The notes: a model not told the origin generated them from the sequence alone. A stretch of 41,027 nucleotides of DNA from Provencibacterium sp. (GCA_022793895.1 JAAWDS010000031.1:1-41027), one strand, 5' to 3'. Numbered from the stretch's first letter, positions 7,535-16,694 are shown. Translations and numbers: made by a program.

Positions 7535-10500
7535 TTAAAAAAAGCTCAGTTGTTTTCCGGTATCCGGGGCGGTAAAGCTGGCCGTCTCGCGCCGCAGCTC
7601 CCCCTCAGGCAGATCGGCTAAGAACTCCGAGGGCTCGCCCGCATAGGAGAGGAAAAGCTCCTCCTTCGCCCGCGTCAGCCCTACGTAAAACAGCCGGCGT
7701 TCCTCCCCAACATCGGCCGGATGTCCCGGCCGGGAGAGCGGAAGCATCCCTTTCTTCGCCCCGCAGAGAAAGACCACCGGGTATTCCAGCCCCTTCGCCG
7801 CATGCAGCGTTAAAAGGGAAACGGCGTCGGACACGTAGGCGCGCCCGCCGCTGCGCGCGACATCCCCCTCGCCTCCCAGACGAAGCGTATCCAAAAAAGC
7901 ACCCAGCTCCTGGTGCAGCACCGCAATGTTCATCAGCCGCAGAATGGGCAGCCGATCGGAAATCCCGCAGTCCGCCGCCAAGGCTTCCAGCAGCCGGACC
8001 GGCTCCTCCTCCACCCGCGGCCGGTAGCTCTCCCAAAGGCCGCAGAAGCGGAGGAATCCGGGCGCGGCCAGGAAATCGGACGGCAGCGGCGCGCCCTTCT
8101 CCCGCTCCGCCCACCAGCCGGAAAACGGATCCAAGAGCTCCGGCGGGCACTGGAACAGGATCCGCAGCGCCGTATGCAGCGAGAGCCGTTCCTCCCGGTG
8201 CAGCAACAGGCGAAGGAAGCTAAGGGTTCCCCGGACTAAATCCTCCCGCAGCAGACGATCGCGCCCCACCACGACATAGGGGATGCCCTCCCGCGCCAGG
8301 CAGGTTTCCAGCGCCTCGGCCTGCCGGTGGGTGCGGTAGAGCACGGCAATATCCGAAAAGCCCCGCGCAGCGCCTTCTGCGCGGCGTTTTCCCAGCTCCT
8401 GCCGGTCGGTCTCCAGCATATCGATGCCGCCGACCAGGCGGCCGATCTCCTTGGCCACCGCGATCGCCTCGTTGAAATCATCCTTCGCGTTCCAGAGCGT
8501 AACCGGCGCGCCCTCCGGACGGTGGGGAACCAGACGGCGGGGCTCCCCGGCGTTTTGGTTAATCACCGGCAGCGCGCAGTTCAAAATGGCGGGAGACGAA
8601 CGGTAATTCTCCGAAAGCCGCACCTCCCGCAGGCCGGGATAATCGCCGGCCAGCCGTTCAAAGCAGCGCGCATCCGAGCCGCGGAAGCTATAGATCGCCT
8701 GATCGGGGTCGCCGATCACGAAAAGCTGCGCCCCTCTTTGGTTCCATGCCTGGAGCAGCCGGTACTGCACGGGGTTGATATCCTGGAACTCATCCACCAG
8801 CAGGTATTGAAAGGGAAGATATTGCGCCTGCGGCAGCTCCTCCTTTTCAAACCGGGCGAGGGTGTGCAGGAGCAGATCGTCATAGTCCAGAGCGCCATAT
8901 TGCTCCAAGCGGGCGGCATAGCGCACAAGGGCTGCGCACACCGCCTCGCTCAGCCCGGCCTCCTCCAAAAGCCCGTTTTTCACCTGGGAAACCGTTTCTA
9001 AAAACCGGCCCGGCTTCTGTTTCATCCCCAGCTCGGCGAGCACCCCGGCCGCAACGGCCTGCGCCTCAGCCTCATCGATGACGGTAACAGCCTCGCCGCT
9101 CTCCGAAAGAAGCTGTAAGCAGAGCGCATGAAAGGTCCCCACATGGACCCGCCCGCCCACGCGCCGGCCAAGGCCCTCCTCGATCCGTCCGCGCAGCTCG
9201 GCGGCCGCCCGGTTGGTAAAGGTGACGGCGGTGACAGCCTGCGGGGATACGCCGCGGTCCCGCACCAGGTAAAGGAGGTGGGCAATGAGCGTCCGGGTCT
9301 TGCCGGTGCCGGGGCCCGCCGCCACCGCCACCGCCCTCTCCAGAGCGGACGCCGCCTCGCGCTGCCGGTCGTTGAGCCCTTCGAGCGCGCCGTCCTTCCC
9401 CTTTCCGGCGGCGGAAGCCTTTGCCGTCTTCGCCGCCGGACGCATTCCCCGGCCCGCCGGGGCCGCCGTCCTCTTACGCGGCTTTTCTCCGGCGCCAAAC
9501 AGGCTCGTCTGACCGGCCAGCGCTTGCAGCTCCTCCGGCTCGAAAAGCTGGATGCGCCCATATTCCCCATCATAGCCGGGATGAAGGGTCAGCTCCCCCG
9601 TCCGCATGCGCCGCAGCCCTTCGGCGGCAAGCGGGCCGGCCAGCCGGGAGACCTCCTCCAGCGGCGCTTCCCGCAGAACGGTAAATTCCGGCCCCAGCGA
9701 ACGCAGCAGGGCGCTGCATGCCCTTTCTACCCGCACGCTTCCCGGCGCGCCGCCCAGCGAAGCGGCCAGCACCTCCGCAAGCGGGACCAGGCTCTCAAAG
9801 GGGACCGGATCCTCCGGCTGGTAGCCCTCCTCCCGGTCGGCCAGCTCCTCCACGCGGTGCAGCACGCCGATGGTCAGCTTCCGCCCGCAGGCAGGGCAGC
9901 GCCCGTCCGCCGTGCTCTCCTGCGGGGAAAGGCAGACCTTGCAGGCGCGGTGCCCGTCAAAATGGTATTTTCCTTCTTCGGGATAAAACTCAATCGTCCC
10001 GGCAAGGCCCCCGGCATGCCGCCCATCCAGCGCGGCCGCCAACGCGGGATAGGAGAGCTCCCCTTCTATCCGGTTCGCCTCCCGCCCCAGCCGGGAGGGG
10101 GAGTGCGCATCCGAATTGGAGACCAGCGCATAGCAGTCCAGCGCGCTGACCCGCCAATTCATCGGCGGGTCGGAGGAAAGCCCGGTCTCCAGCGCATGAA
10201 TCTGCGGGGTCATGTCCCCAAAGCAGTCCTCAATCGTTTCAAAGCCGGAAAAGGCCCCGAACAGCGAGAAATGCGGCGTCCAGATATGGGCGGGGATGAA
10301 CACCGCCTTAGGACAGCAGTCAAAGGTAATTTCGCACAAGTCGCGGCTGTCCAAGCCTAGGATGGGCCGTCCGTCGGAATGCAGGTTGCCGATGGCCTCC
10401 AGCTTTTTCGAGAGCGCCTCAGCCTCCTCCAATCCCGGCAATAGGATCAGGTTATGCACCTTGCGCACCCGCCCATCCTTTTTATAGATGGAGCTGATCT

Positions 10501-10765
10501 CCCCGGTGACGACAAAGCGCGGAGCCCCGCCGTCCCAAGCCGCATCCCCCGGCACGCGAAGCTCTTCCCTGAGCCGGAAAAAGCCCTCCTCGGCCGGGAC
10601 GAGCTTCTCGCGCAGCTCGGCCCGCCAAGCGGGATGGGTAAAATCCCCCGTCCCCACCAGCCCAATCCCTTTGCGGCGCGCCCAGTATTCCAGCATCTCC
10701 GGCACGCAGTCCCGGCTGGTCGCACGGGAATATTTGGAATGAATGTGCAGATCCGCAATGTACAT
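7535..10765 (-). CDS. EndoQ-like PHP nuclease fused to UvrD/Rep helicase
   Basis: The 1076-residue protein joins two DNA-repair modules. Residues 1-400 form a PHP-fold nuclease of the EndoQ/YqxK type, opening with the metal motif ADLHIHSKYS and continuing with HSDGRPILGLDSRDL, PAHIWTPHFS and SNSDAHSPSRLG. A zinc-knuckle pair CKVC/CPAC lies around residues 275-300. EndoQ cuts 5' of deaminated or abasic nucleotides. Residues from about 470 are a UvrD superfamily 1A helicase: Walker A GPGTGKT with Lys489, DEFQD at 658-662, GDPDQAIYSFRGSD, LSENYRSS, LTLHAAKGLEYP and FYVGLTRAKE. Nicking and unwinding are thus in one chain. I start at ATG 10765 (MYIADLHIH); an in-frame TTG at 10774 is possible. Its own promoter and a terminator-like leader stem lie upstream. 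Confidence 0.9.
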   Translation of the reverse strand: MYIADLHIHSKYSRATSRDCVPEMLEYWARRKGIGLVGTGDFTHPAWRAELREKLVPAEEGFFRLREELRVPGDAAWDGGAPRFVVTGEISSIYKKDGRVRKVHNLILLPGLEEAEALSKKLEAIGNLHSDGRPILGLDSRDLCEITFDCCPKAVFIPAHIWTPHFSLFGAFSGFETIEDCFGDMTPQIHALETGLSSDPPMNWRVSALDCYALVSNSDAHSPSRLGREANRIEGELSYPALAAALDGRHAGGLAGTIEFYPEEGKYHFDGHRACKVCLSPQESTADGRCPACGRKLTIGVLHRVEELADREEGYQPEDPVPFESLVPLAEVLAASLGGAPGSVRVERACSALLRSLGPEFTVLREAPLEEVSRLAGPLAAEGLRRMRTGELTLHPGYDGEYGRIQLFEPEELQALAGQTSLFGAGEKPRKRTAAPAGRGMRPAAKTAKASAAGKGKDGALEGLNDRQREAASALERAVAVAAGPGTGKTRTLIAHLLYLVRDRGVSPQAVTAVTFTNRAAAELRGRIEEGLGRRVGGRVHVGTFHALCLQLLSESGEAVTVIDEAEAQAVAAGVLAELGMKQKPGRFLETVSQVKNGLLEEAGLSEAVCAALVRYAARLEQYGALDYDDLLLHTLARFEKEELPQAQYLPFQYLLVDEFQDINPVQYRLLQAWNQRGAQLFVIGDPDQAIYSFRGSDARCFERLAGDYPGLREVRLSENYRSSPAILNCALPVINQNAGEPRRLVPHRPEGAPVTLWNAKDDFNEAIAVAKEIGRLVGGIDMLETDRQELGKRRAEGAARGFSDIAVLYRTHRQAEALETCLAREGIPYVVVGRDRLLREDLVRGTLSFLRLLLHREERLSLHTALRILFQCPPELLDPFSGWWAEREKGAPLPSDFLAAPGFLRFCGLWESYRPRVEEEPVRLLEALAADCGISDRLPILRLMNIAVLHQELGAFLDTLRLGGEGDVARSGGRAYVSDAVSLLTLHAAKGLEYPVVFLCGAKKGMLPLSRPGHPADVGEERRLFYVGLTRAKEELFLSYAGEPSEFLADLPEGELRRETASFTAPDTGKQLSFF

Positions 10766-10790
10766 ATTTTTCAACCAACCTTTCCGAAAA

Positions 10791-10817
10791 GGCGGCCCCT
10801 GCTGCGAAGGGGCCGCC
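10791..10817 (-). terminator. GC-rich terminator/attenuator stem in the EndoQ-UvrD leader
   Basis: On the minus strand a perfect 10-bp stem (10791-10800 with 10808-10817) is followed by TTTTC and then directly by the GGAAAGG ribosome site. It lies between the promoter at 10904-10932 and the start codon, so it could act as an attenuator or yield a short leader RNA of about 110 bases. Confidence 0.55.
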
Positions 10818-10903
10818 TATCCAATCCTGGCATGCTGATTCGGGCCGTCCCGGCGTCCTGGCCGGTCCCTCTAGGGGAACAAAATCCGTCTCTGTTCCTC
10901 TTT

Positions 10904-10932
10904 ATTTTACCTTTTCCGCCTTCCTGTTGCAA
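10904..10932 (-). promoter_or_regulatory. Promoter of the EndoQ-UvrD gene
   Basis: On the minus strand TTGCAA (10927-10932) and TAAAAT (10904-10909) are 17 bases apart. The predicted start near 10897 gives a leader of about 130 bases, which contains the terminator-like stem at 10791-10817. Confidence 0.6.
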
Positions 10933-11009
10933 TCCCCATCCTGCTATTTTTTATAGCCGCGCTAAAAAAACCGTCCTGTTCGAAAGCAGCCGCCAAGGGG
11001 AAATACAAA

Positions 11010-11051
11010 AGCGGGACGCAGAAAGCCGTTCACGGCCTTCTGCGTCCCGCT
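11010..11051. terminator. Terminator after the two-kinase operon
   Basis: A 19-bp stem with one A/C mismatch (11010-11028 with 11033-11051) has a TTCA loop. A T run flanks it on both strands (TTTT on the minus strand, TCTTTTT on the plus strand). It lies 26 bases past the kinase stop codon at 11078. Confidence 0.8.
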
Positions 11052-11077
11052 CTTTTTCGTTATCTGCCCGTCGCCCC

Positions 11078-13660
11078 TTATTTCAAATATTTTTTTAACT
11101 TGCAGGCGACGGCCTGAATGTCGATCGGTTTTGCCAGATGGTCATCCATACCGCACTCTAAACATCTTTGAATATCCTCCGAAAACGCATCGGCCGTCAT
11201 GGCGATAATGGGAATATCCGCGTCCCCGCGTTCCAAGCCCCGGATGGCCGCCGTCGCTTCGTAGCCGTCCATAACAGGCATCCGCACATCCATAATGATC
11301 GCGTCATAATATCCAATCGGGGATTCTTCAAATTTAGCAACGCAAATCTGCCCGTTTTCAACCCGCTCTAATTCCATTTCAAGGACGGAAAGCAGTTCTC
11401 TTGCGACCTCCCAATTCAGCTCGTTATCCTCCGCCAATAAAACGTGTTTCCCGCGAAGCACCTGATCCACCGCTTTCTCGGCGCCGGCAGCTTCTTCAAC
11501 GGCAGTTCCGGCAACGGCTTTCAGGGCGTCAAACAACGTGGATTTGAACAGAGGCTTGGAAACGAACCCGGAAATGCCCGCTTCTCTTGCCTCCTCCTCC
11601 ATCCCGCTCCAATCGCAGGCCGAGAGCAGCAAAGCCGGAGGGTTTTCCCCACAGCCCAACCGGATCGATCGGGCCGCCTCAATCCCATTCATGTCCGGCA
11701 AGTCCCCATCCAAAAGCACTATCTGATAACCGTCCTTCCGGCGGCGTTCGGCAATCATCTCCGCCGCCTGTCCGGCGCTCAGGCACCACTCGGCGCAGAG
11801 GCCGATTGCCCTTAAAGCGTCAACCGTATGAATACATAACCGCTCGTCGCCGTCCGCCACCAGCACATTCCAGTTAGGGAGCTCGGTATCCAGCTCCCGC
11901 TCCGCAGCTTTTTCCATGTCAAGCGCAACATGGAACTCGCTGCCCTTGCCCAATTCGCTGCGGACAGAAATAGCGCCTCCCATCGCGTCCACAATATACT
12001 TGGTAATCGCCATTCCCAGCCCGGAGCCCTCTGTTTTCTGTACGCGGACGTTATCCTCTCTGCTGAAGGATTCAAATATAACCTTCTGGTACTCCTTTGA
12101 CATCCCAATTCCCGTATCGCTTACCAGGAAATGGGTACGGACGCGTGAACTATCCTCCGGCAGCGCTTCCTGATACACAGAGACTTGGACCGTTCCCTTC
12201 TCCGGTGTGAATTTGACGGCGTTCCCCAGCAGGTTAATCAATACCTGATTCAGCCGCACGCTGTCGCAGTACACCTCTTCTGAAAGAATTTCATAGGCAA
12301 CTGCGTTGAACCGTTGGTTTTTCGCCTTGACCTGGGGCAGCATGATATTAACAATGCTGTCCATCGCCTCCCTTAGCGATACCGGCTCGACATTCAGCGT
12401 CATTTTACCGCTTTCAATCTTGGAGATATCCAACACGTCGTTGATAAGCCCCAGCAGATGCTTGCTGGACAGCGCAATTTTACGCAGGTAATCCTGGACC
12501 TGCTCCGGATTGTGCGTGTTGTCTATCGCTAACGACGTCATACCGATTATGGCGTTCATAGGGGTGCGTATATCGTGACTCATGCTGGAAAGGAAGTCCT
12601 GTTTTGCCGCATTGGCGTATTCCGCTTCTTTCCGCGCCCTTTCCGCATCCTTGCGCGCCGTATCCATTTCCGCGTTCATGCGCTTCAATTCGGATACCTG
12701 TATTTTGAAAAATTTCAGATATTGGAAGAATATGTAAAGGAGCATGGCAATTACCGCAAAGGAAGCGGTATAAACGAGGGTAAGCCAACGGCTGCCCATA
12801 CTTGAAATCGCATAATCCAACCCCTCAAAGGGAAGAACCGTCACCAGATACCATTCGCAGTAAGGAAGGTTGGTACAATACAGATGGTGGCGTGAGCCGC
12901 CGCTTTTCAAGATAACGGAATAATCTTCGCCCGCCTCCATGGCGGCCGTCAGCTGCCCAATATAAGAAGCTACCTCCTCGTTTTGATCGTCGAAGATACT
13001 GGAAAGCCGGTCAAAATAATTTTTATGGACGTCGCCCTCGTTCCCAACCACATAGCTGCCGTCCTCGCGTATGACAAAAGAATACATCAGGGAACGATCG
13101 GAATCGAGGAAAAGGACCTCGCCCATATATTTTGTAGAAAGTCCTACGACCATGGCGAGGCTGCCGCTTCCGTCAGACATGGGGTATTCGCAGGGGACGC
13201 CAAACAAAATCACGCCTTCCCCGCTGCTATTGGTAGCGGACGCCGCTTTGCGTTCCCCGTTCCTCAAGCTCTCCAAAAACGGCTCCGGATGGTTGAGTTC
13301 CACAGGATCGCCGTAAATCATTTCAATCTCGCCGTCGGGTGAATACAGGGCGGCGCATAAAAAGTGTCTTGCCGTTGCGCCGTATTCGATTTCTTCCTTG
13401 GAGCCGTAGCTGGCATCTTTCTCAGCCGCCGCGATGCGCGCTATGGATTCCGCCATGGTCAGGCGGAGTTCAATAATCGTCTCAAAGTGTAAGGATACCT
13501 GCTCGTTCATCCCGGCCATATAAGCGGCGCCTATATCCTCGATCGTGTTTTCGCTCATATTGTGAATGGACAATCCAAGGAAGGAAAACACGAAAATAGT
13601 CAAGCAAATGATCACCGCTATGCTGATTTTTAAAGAAAGCGGCAAATTCTTGTTTTTCAT
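11078..13660 (-). CDS. Membrane hybrid histidine kinase with two receiver domains
   Basis: The 860-residue protein has a membrane segment near residues 8-28, an extracellular Cache-like sensor region to about 290, and a second membrane segment (LTLVYTASFAVIAMLLYIFF). A short coiled coil leads to the kinase core. The phosphorylated His is H362 in SHDIRTPMN; the ATPase boxes are LLGNAVKFTPE, VSDTGIGM and GSGLGMAI. Two receivers follow. The first has ADGDE where the acidic pair normally sits, so one acid is lost, although LLDGDLPDMNG and SKPL remain. The second, with AEDNE, MDVRMPVMDG and AKPID, is complete. No DNA-binding output domain is present. ATG 13660 (MKNKNLPLS) is preferred over an upstream codon. 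It is 70 bases after the other kinase, with a terminator beyond. Ligand unknown. Confidence 0.93.
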   Translation of the reverse strand: MKNKNLPLSLKISIAVIICLTIFVFSFLGLSIHNMSENTIEDIGAAYMAGMNEQVSLHFETIIELRLTMAESIARIAAAEKDASYGSKEEIEYGATARHFLCAALYSPDGEIEMIYGDPVELNHPEPFLESLRNGERKAASATNSSGEGVILFGVPCEYPMSDGSGSLAMVVGLSTKYMGEVLFLDSDRSLMYSFVIREDGSYVVGNEGDVHKNYFDRLSSIFDDQNEEVASYIGQLTAAMEAGEDYSVILKSGGSRHHLYCTNLPYCEWYLVTVLPFEGLDYAISSMGSRWLTLVYTASFAVIAMLLYIFFQYLKFFKIQVSELKRMNAEMDTARKDAERARKEAEYANAAKQDFLSSMSHDIRTPMNAIIGMTSLAIDNTHNPEQVQDYLRKIALSSKHLLGLINDVLDISKIESGKMTLNVEPVSLREAMDSIVNIMLPQVKAKNQRFNAVAYEILSEEVYCDSVRLNQVLINLLGNAVKFTPEKGTVQVSVYQEALPEDSSRVRTHFLVSDTGIGMSKEYQKVIFESFSREDNVRVQKTEGSGLGMAITKYIVDAMGGAISVRSELGKGSEFHVALDMEKAAERELDTELPNWNVLVADGDERLCIHTVDALRAIGLCAEWCLSAGQAAEMIAERRRKDGYQIVLLDGDLPDMNGIEAARSIRLGCGENPPALLLSACDWSGMEEEAREAGISGFVSKPLFKSTLFDALKAVAGTAVEEAAGAEKAVDQVLRGKHVLLAEDNELNWEVARELLSVLEMELERVENGQICVAKFEESPIGYYDAIIMDVRMPVMDGYEATAAIRGLERGDADIPIIAMTADAFSEDIQRCLECGMDDHLAKPIDIQAVACKLKKYLK

Positions 13661-13730
13661 ACCTTTCCCATCTCCACGGTTTCTCAATATTCGCCTTATC
13701 TATGCGTTGAACGCCATGCGTTTTACGTTC

Positions 13731-16316
13731 CTAACGGCGCCGCAGCCGGTTCATAACCCGGAACATTTTGCGGATATCCACCGGTTTCGCCAAATGCTCG
13801 TTCATCCCGGCGTCCTTTGCCAGTGCGATATCCTCTTCAAACGCGTTTGCCGACAGCGCAATAATGGGCACGGCCTCCGCATCTGTCCGGCCCAAGCCGC
13901 GAATCACCCGCGCCGCCTCGTATCCGCTCATGACCGGCATCATCAAATCCATGAGTATGCAGTCAAACGTTCCCGGAGCGGACGCTTCAAACGCGTCCAC
14001 GGCGGCTTTCCCGTCGTTCGCAGTCACGACCTCCGCGCCCGCGTCCCGCAGCATGAACTCCACAATTTCACAGTTGATTTCATTATCCTCCACCAAAAGG
14101 ACGCGCATCCCTGCAATATTATCCTGCACATTCCGCTCTTCTTGCTCGGCACGCGCCTTCCAAGCCTGATCCACCTGCATGGGCAGGGTGATTTGAACCA
14201 CGCTTCCCTTGCCGACCTGGCTATCTACCGCAACGTTCCCCTTCATCTGGTCTACCAGTTTCTTGACAATGGACATGCCAAGCCCAACGCCGCTATAGTT
14301 GGTTCGCGCGCCCTGGTGCTCCTGTGTGAACGGCTCAAAAATATGCTCCTTGAAGTCCTCCCCAATCCCGATCCCGGTGTCTTCAATTACAAACCGGCAG
14401 CTTGCAATCCCGTCCTGGAAGGCGGTCTCCTCCGCCCGGACAAATACGGAGCCGTGGGGCCGGTTATATTTGAGCGCGTTGTCAATGACATTCATCAGAA
14501 TTTGCTTCAAATGCAGCGGATTTCCAATCACCCGGCTATGATGCAATCCGGCCTTCTCCAGCTCCAGCCGGATTCCCCGCTCCTCCGCCTGGGAGGATAG
14601 GATCGTGACGCAGTCCTCCAACGCGGTATGAAGGTCAAAGGATTCCTCCACTGCCGCCGGCCGCCCGCTTTCCAGCTTGCTGACCTGAAGAACGTCGTTC
14701 ACCAGGGACAGCAGATGCTCTGTGGATACGCGGATTTTCCTTTGGCACGCTCTCTGTCTCTCCGGGTCGTCCTGACTTTTTTCCTGGATAGCCAGCATTC
14801 CCAGAATCCCGTTAATCGGCGTACGGAGGTCGTGCGACATATGGGAAAGGAATTCGCTTTTTGCCGAATTTGCCTGCCTCACCCGCTCCAGAAGCTCCAT
14901 AATGGACTGCTCCTGCTTCTTTCTTGTCACCATGGTTTCCGTGATATCCTGATGGTATCCGTTCAGGCAGACGCCCGGTTTTTTAAACGTTTTGTCCGGT
15001 ACGCCGCCGCAGCGGACATAAATTCTCCCCAGCTTGGGATGCTTCCAGGGATAGATCACCTCAGAACGCCCGGCATCCAGTATTTCCCGCACCGCATCCT
15101 GCACCATCTCCACATAATCCGGCTCAATGCGTTCAAACCAGCGCTGGTAACACTCTTCCGGCCCAATCTCGTCCGATACGCCCAGGAGAATCCGCATCGT
15201 CCTGTCCGCATACATCCTCGGCGGACAGCCCTCCTCCAGCTCAATCGTCCAAATGCCGGTCCTGGCCCCCTCCAGAATATCCTCCAGGCTCCGCCTGGCC
15301 TCCAGCTTGTACTTCTCTTCCCGCTCCACCACGGCATTGACATCCCTCAGCGCAAAAATTGCGCAGTTTTCCTCCTCCGTCTTTTCCGTGGCGGAAAAAT
15401 GAATCTCCAGGTGATTCAGCCCGGAGAAGCCGTCCTTCATCTGATACCGGACAGAAAACTTCTTCTTTGTCTTAAGCTGGGAGAGCACATACTCCTTTTT
15501 TGTCACCGCATGGATCCGTTCCTGATCCCTGGGGACCACGTACTCAGAAACATACCGATCCATAGCGGCCTGATAGCCGTCCTTAAAATAGACGGCCCAG
15601 TCCATCCCCATCTGTTCGCTGTTCCGGTAAATCTCGCATTCGCCAGTGTCCAGGTTTACCTGATAGATGCCCAGGTAATCCACGCTGAGGGCATGCAGAA
15701 CGTTATAGCTCCGCTTTTGAAGCTCTCGGAACAGGTTGCGCCGCTTCAAGGAGGATACGATAAAATATGCCGCCGTCTGGAGCATATTCGAGGCGTATCC
15801 CAGCGATTTTACCGGGGGATTATCCACGCCGTAAAAGCCGATGATCGCTTTGCCGTCATACAAAGGGACCACTACAAGGGAGTGGACGCCCTGCCGCTCC
15901 AGGTTCTCATATTGGAGAGGATCCGTCTCCCGGATGTTTTCCAGATTCTCAATGACGATATGCCTGCCGATACGGAAATTCCGGTACCAGCTGGCGCACA
16001 CCTCCGCAGGGACATTTTGAAGGTTCTCCTTTTCTGGTTCCACCCCGCCGGCCGTCCACTCATAGGTGTTGTCGTCCCCGCCAAGCTCGTTCTGCTCGAA
16101 TATATAGGTGCGTTCTCCGTTCAGGGCTTTGCCCAGGTGCTCCAACAGCACCTGTAATGAATCATCCGGAGTTTTCTCCAGCAGGGCGACGCGAAGGCCC
16201 TCGTTGATGACGGCCTCCAGATTCTGAACGCTCCGCATACCGCAATGCTGCTCATGGGCCTCGATGACCAGGCCGCCTTCTCCGGTCCGTTCAAAAAGTC
16301 TCTCTGAATGATCCAT
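13731..16316 (-). CDS. Cytoplasmic GAF/PAS hybrid histidine kinase with receiver
   Basis: The 861-residue protein has no membrane segment. An N-terminal GAF domain (about residues 25-190, with SLVVVPLYDGKAIIGFYGVD) is followed by PAS-like regions to about 470, the second with GYHQDITE. The kinase core has H495 in SHDLRTPING, the N box VIDNALKYN and the G boxes IEDTGIGIG and GVGLGMSI. A complete C-terminal receiver carries VEDNE, MDLMMPVMSG and AKPVD. It lies upstream of the membrane kinase, 70 bases apart, on one transcript from the promoter at 16470-16499. Neither kinase has an effector domain, so phosphate may pass between them or to a regulator elsewhere. ATG 16316 (MDHSERLF) is the likeliest start. 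Signal unknown. Confidence 0.93.
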   Translation of the reverse strand: MDHSERLFERTGEGGLVIEAHEQHCGMRSVQNLEAVINEGLRVALLEKTPDDSLQVLLEHLGKALNGERTYIFEQNELGGDDNTYEWTAGGVEPEKENLQNVPAEVCASWYRNFRIGRHIVIENLENIRETDPLQYENLERQGVHSLVVVPLYDGKAIIGFYGVDNPPVKSLGYASNMLQTAAYFIVSSLKRRNLFRELQKRSYNVLHALSVDYLGIYQVNLDTGECEIYRNSEQMGMDWAVYFKDGYQAAMDRYVSEYVVPRDQERIHAVTKKEYVLSQLKTKKKFSVRYQMKDGFSGLNHLEIHFSATEKTEEENCAIFALRDVNAVVEREEKYKLEARRSLEDILEGARTGIWTIELEEGCPPRMYADRTMRILLGVSDEIGPEECYQRWFERIEPDYVEMVQDAVREILDAGRSEVIYPWKHPKLGRIYVRCGGVPDKTFKKPGVCLNGYHQDITETMVTRKKQEQSIMELLERVRQANSAKSEFLSHMSHDLRTPINGILGMLAIQEKSQDDPERQRACQRKIRVSTEHLLSLVNDVLQVSKLESGRPAAVEESFDLHTALEDCVTILSSQAEERGIRLELEKAGLHHSRVIGNPLHLKQILMNVIDNALKYNRPHGSVFVRAEETAFQDGIASCRFVIEDTGIGIGEDFKEHIFEPFTQEHQGARTNYSGVGLGMSIVKKLVDQMKGNVAVDSQVGKGSVVQITLPMQVDQAWKARAEQEERNVQDNIAGMRVLLVEDNEINCEIVEFMLRDAGAEVVTANDGKAAVDAFEASAPGTFDCILMDLMMPVMSGYEAARVIRGLGRTDAEAVPIIALSANAFEEDIALAKDAGMNEHLAKPVDIRKMFRVMNRLRRR

Positions 16317-16469
16317 ACGACTGCCCTCCATATAGACCGCGTTCCGGCCGCAGTCACCGCAGCGGTTTCCAGCCCAGTGAGGTTCCCCGCCGGAAGGCGC
16401 TGCTCATCCTATTGTTATCGTTCCGCTTTGTTCCTGCCGCTTCGCAGCAAAAGTCGGAAAATCTTTGTC

Positions 16470-16499
16470 ATAATACCATATGCTCCCTAATCAAGTCAA
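16470..16499 (-). promoter_or_regulatory. Promoter of the kinase operon
   Basis: On the minus strand TTGACT (16494-16499) and TATTAT (16470-16475) are 18 bases apart. The start near 16463 gives a leader of about 145 bases. It diverges from the MCP promoter, with only 50 bases between the two -35 boxes. Confidence 0.6.
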
Positions 16500-16549
16500 T
16501 GATAAGCGGCAGAAAACCGTATACATCGAACGTTAATGAAAAAAAGCTC

Positions 16550-16578
16550 TTTTCATAACCGGCAATCAGTGCTATACT
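16550..16578 (+). promoter_or_regulatory. Extended -10 promoter of the MCP/flavolipoprotein pair
   Basis: TTTTCA (16550-16555) and TATACT (16573-16578) are 17 bases apart, with TGC directly before the -10. An inverted repeat ATGAAAA (16536-16542) / TTTTCAT (16550-16556) covers the -35 and could be an operator. No sigma28-like sequence was seen. Confidence 0.6.
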
Positions 16579-16595
16579 AACCACAAAGTCTATCT

Positions 16596-16635
16596 TCCAC
16601 CCGTTTAGTCCAGCATACAGTTTCGGACGGGTGGA
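16596..16635 (+). other. Hairpin near the 5' end of the MCP leader RNA
   Basis: TCCACCCGT (16596-16604) pairs with ACGGGTGGA (16627-16635) across a 22-base interval that may fold further (GTCC with GGAC). It starts about ten bases after the predicted transcript start. It may protect the mRNA end or be regulatory; it does not match a riboswitch that I know. Confidence 0.4.
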
Positions 16636-16694
16636 GCGAGCGGCTTTTATTCTGTCTATTGACAAAAATTATCCAGAAAAGGAGCGGCAGAAAC

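Noticed and set aside
6925-7575. Open frames across 6925-7575 on both strands
   Set aside because: They follow from the GC-rich repeat; their shared peptide strings with 100-240 come from repeat DNA, not from a protein family.
10835-10860. Mini-ykkC (guanidine-II) riboswitch in the EndoQ-UvrD leader
   Set aside because: One GGG-ACGG-CCC hairpin is present, but the stem is only four pairs and the second ACGR hairpin is missing.
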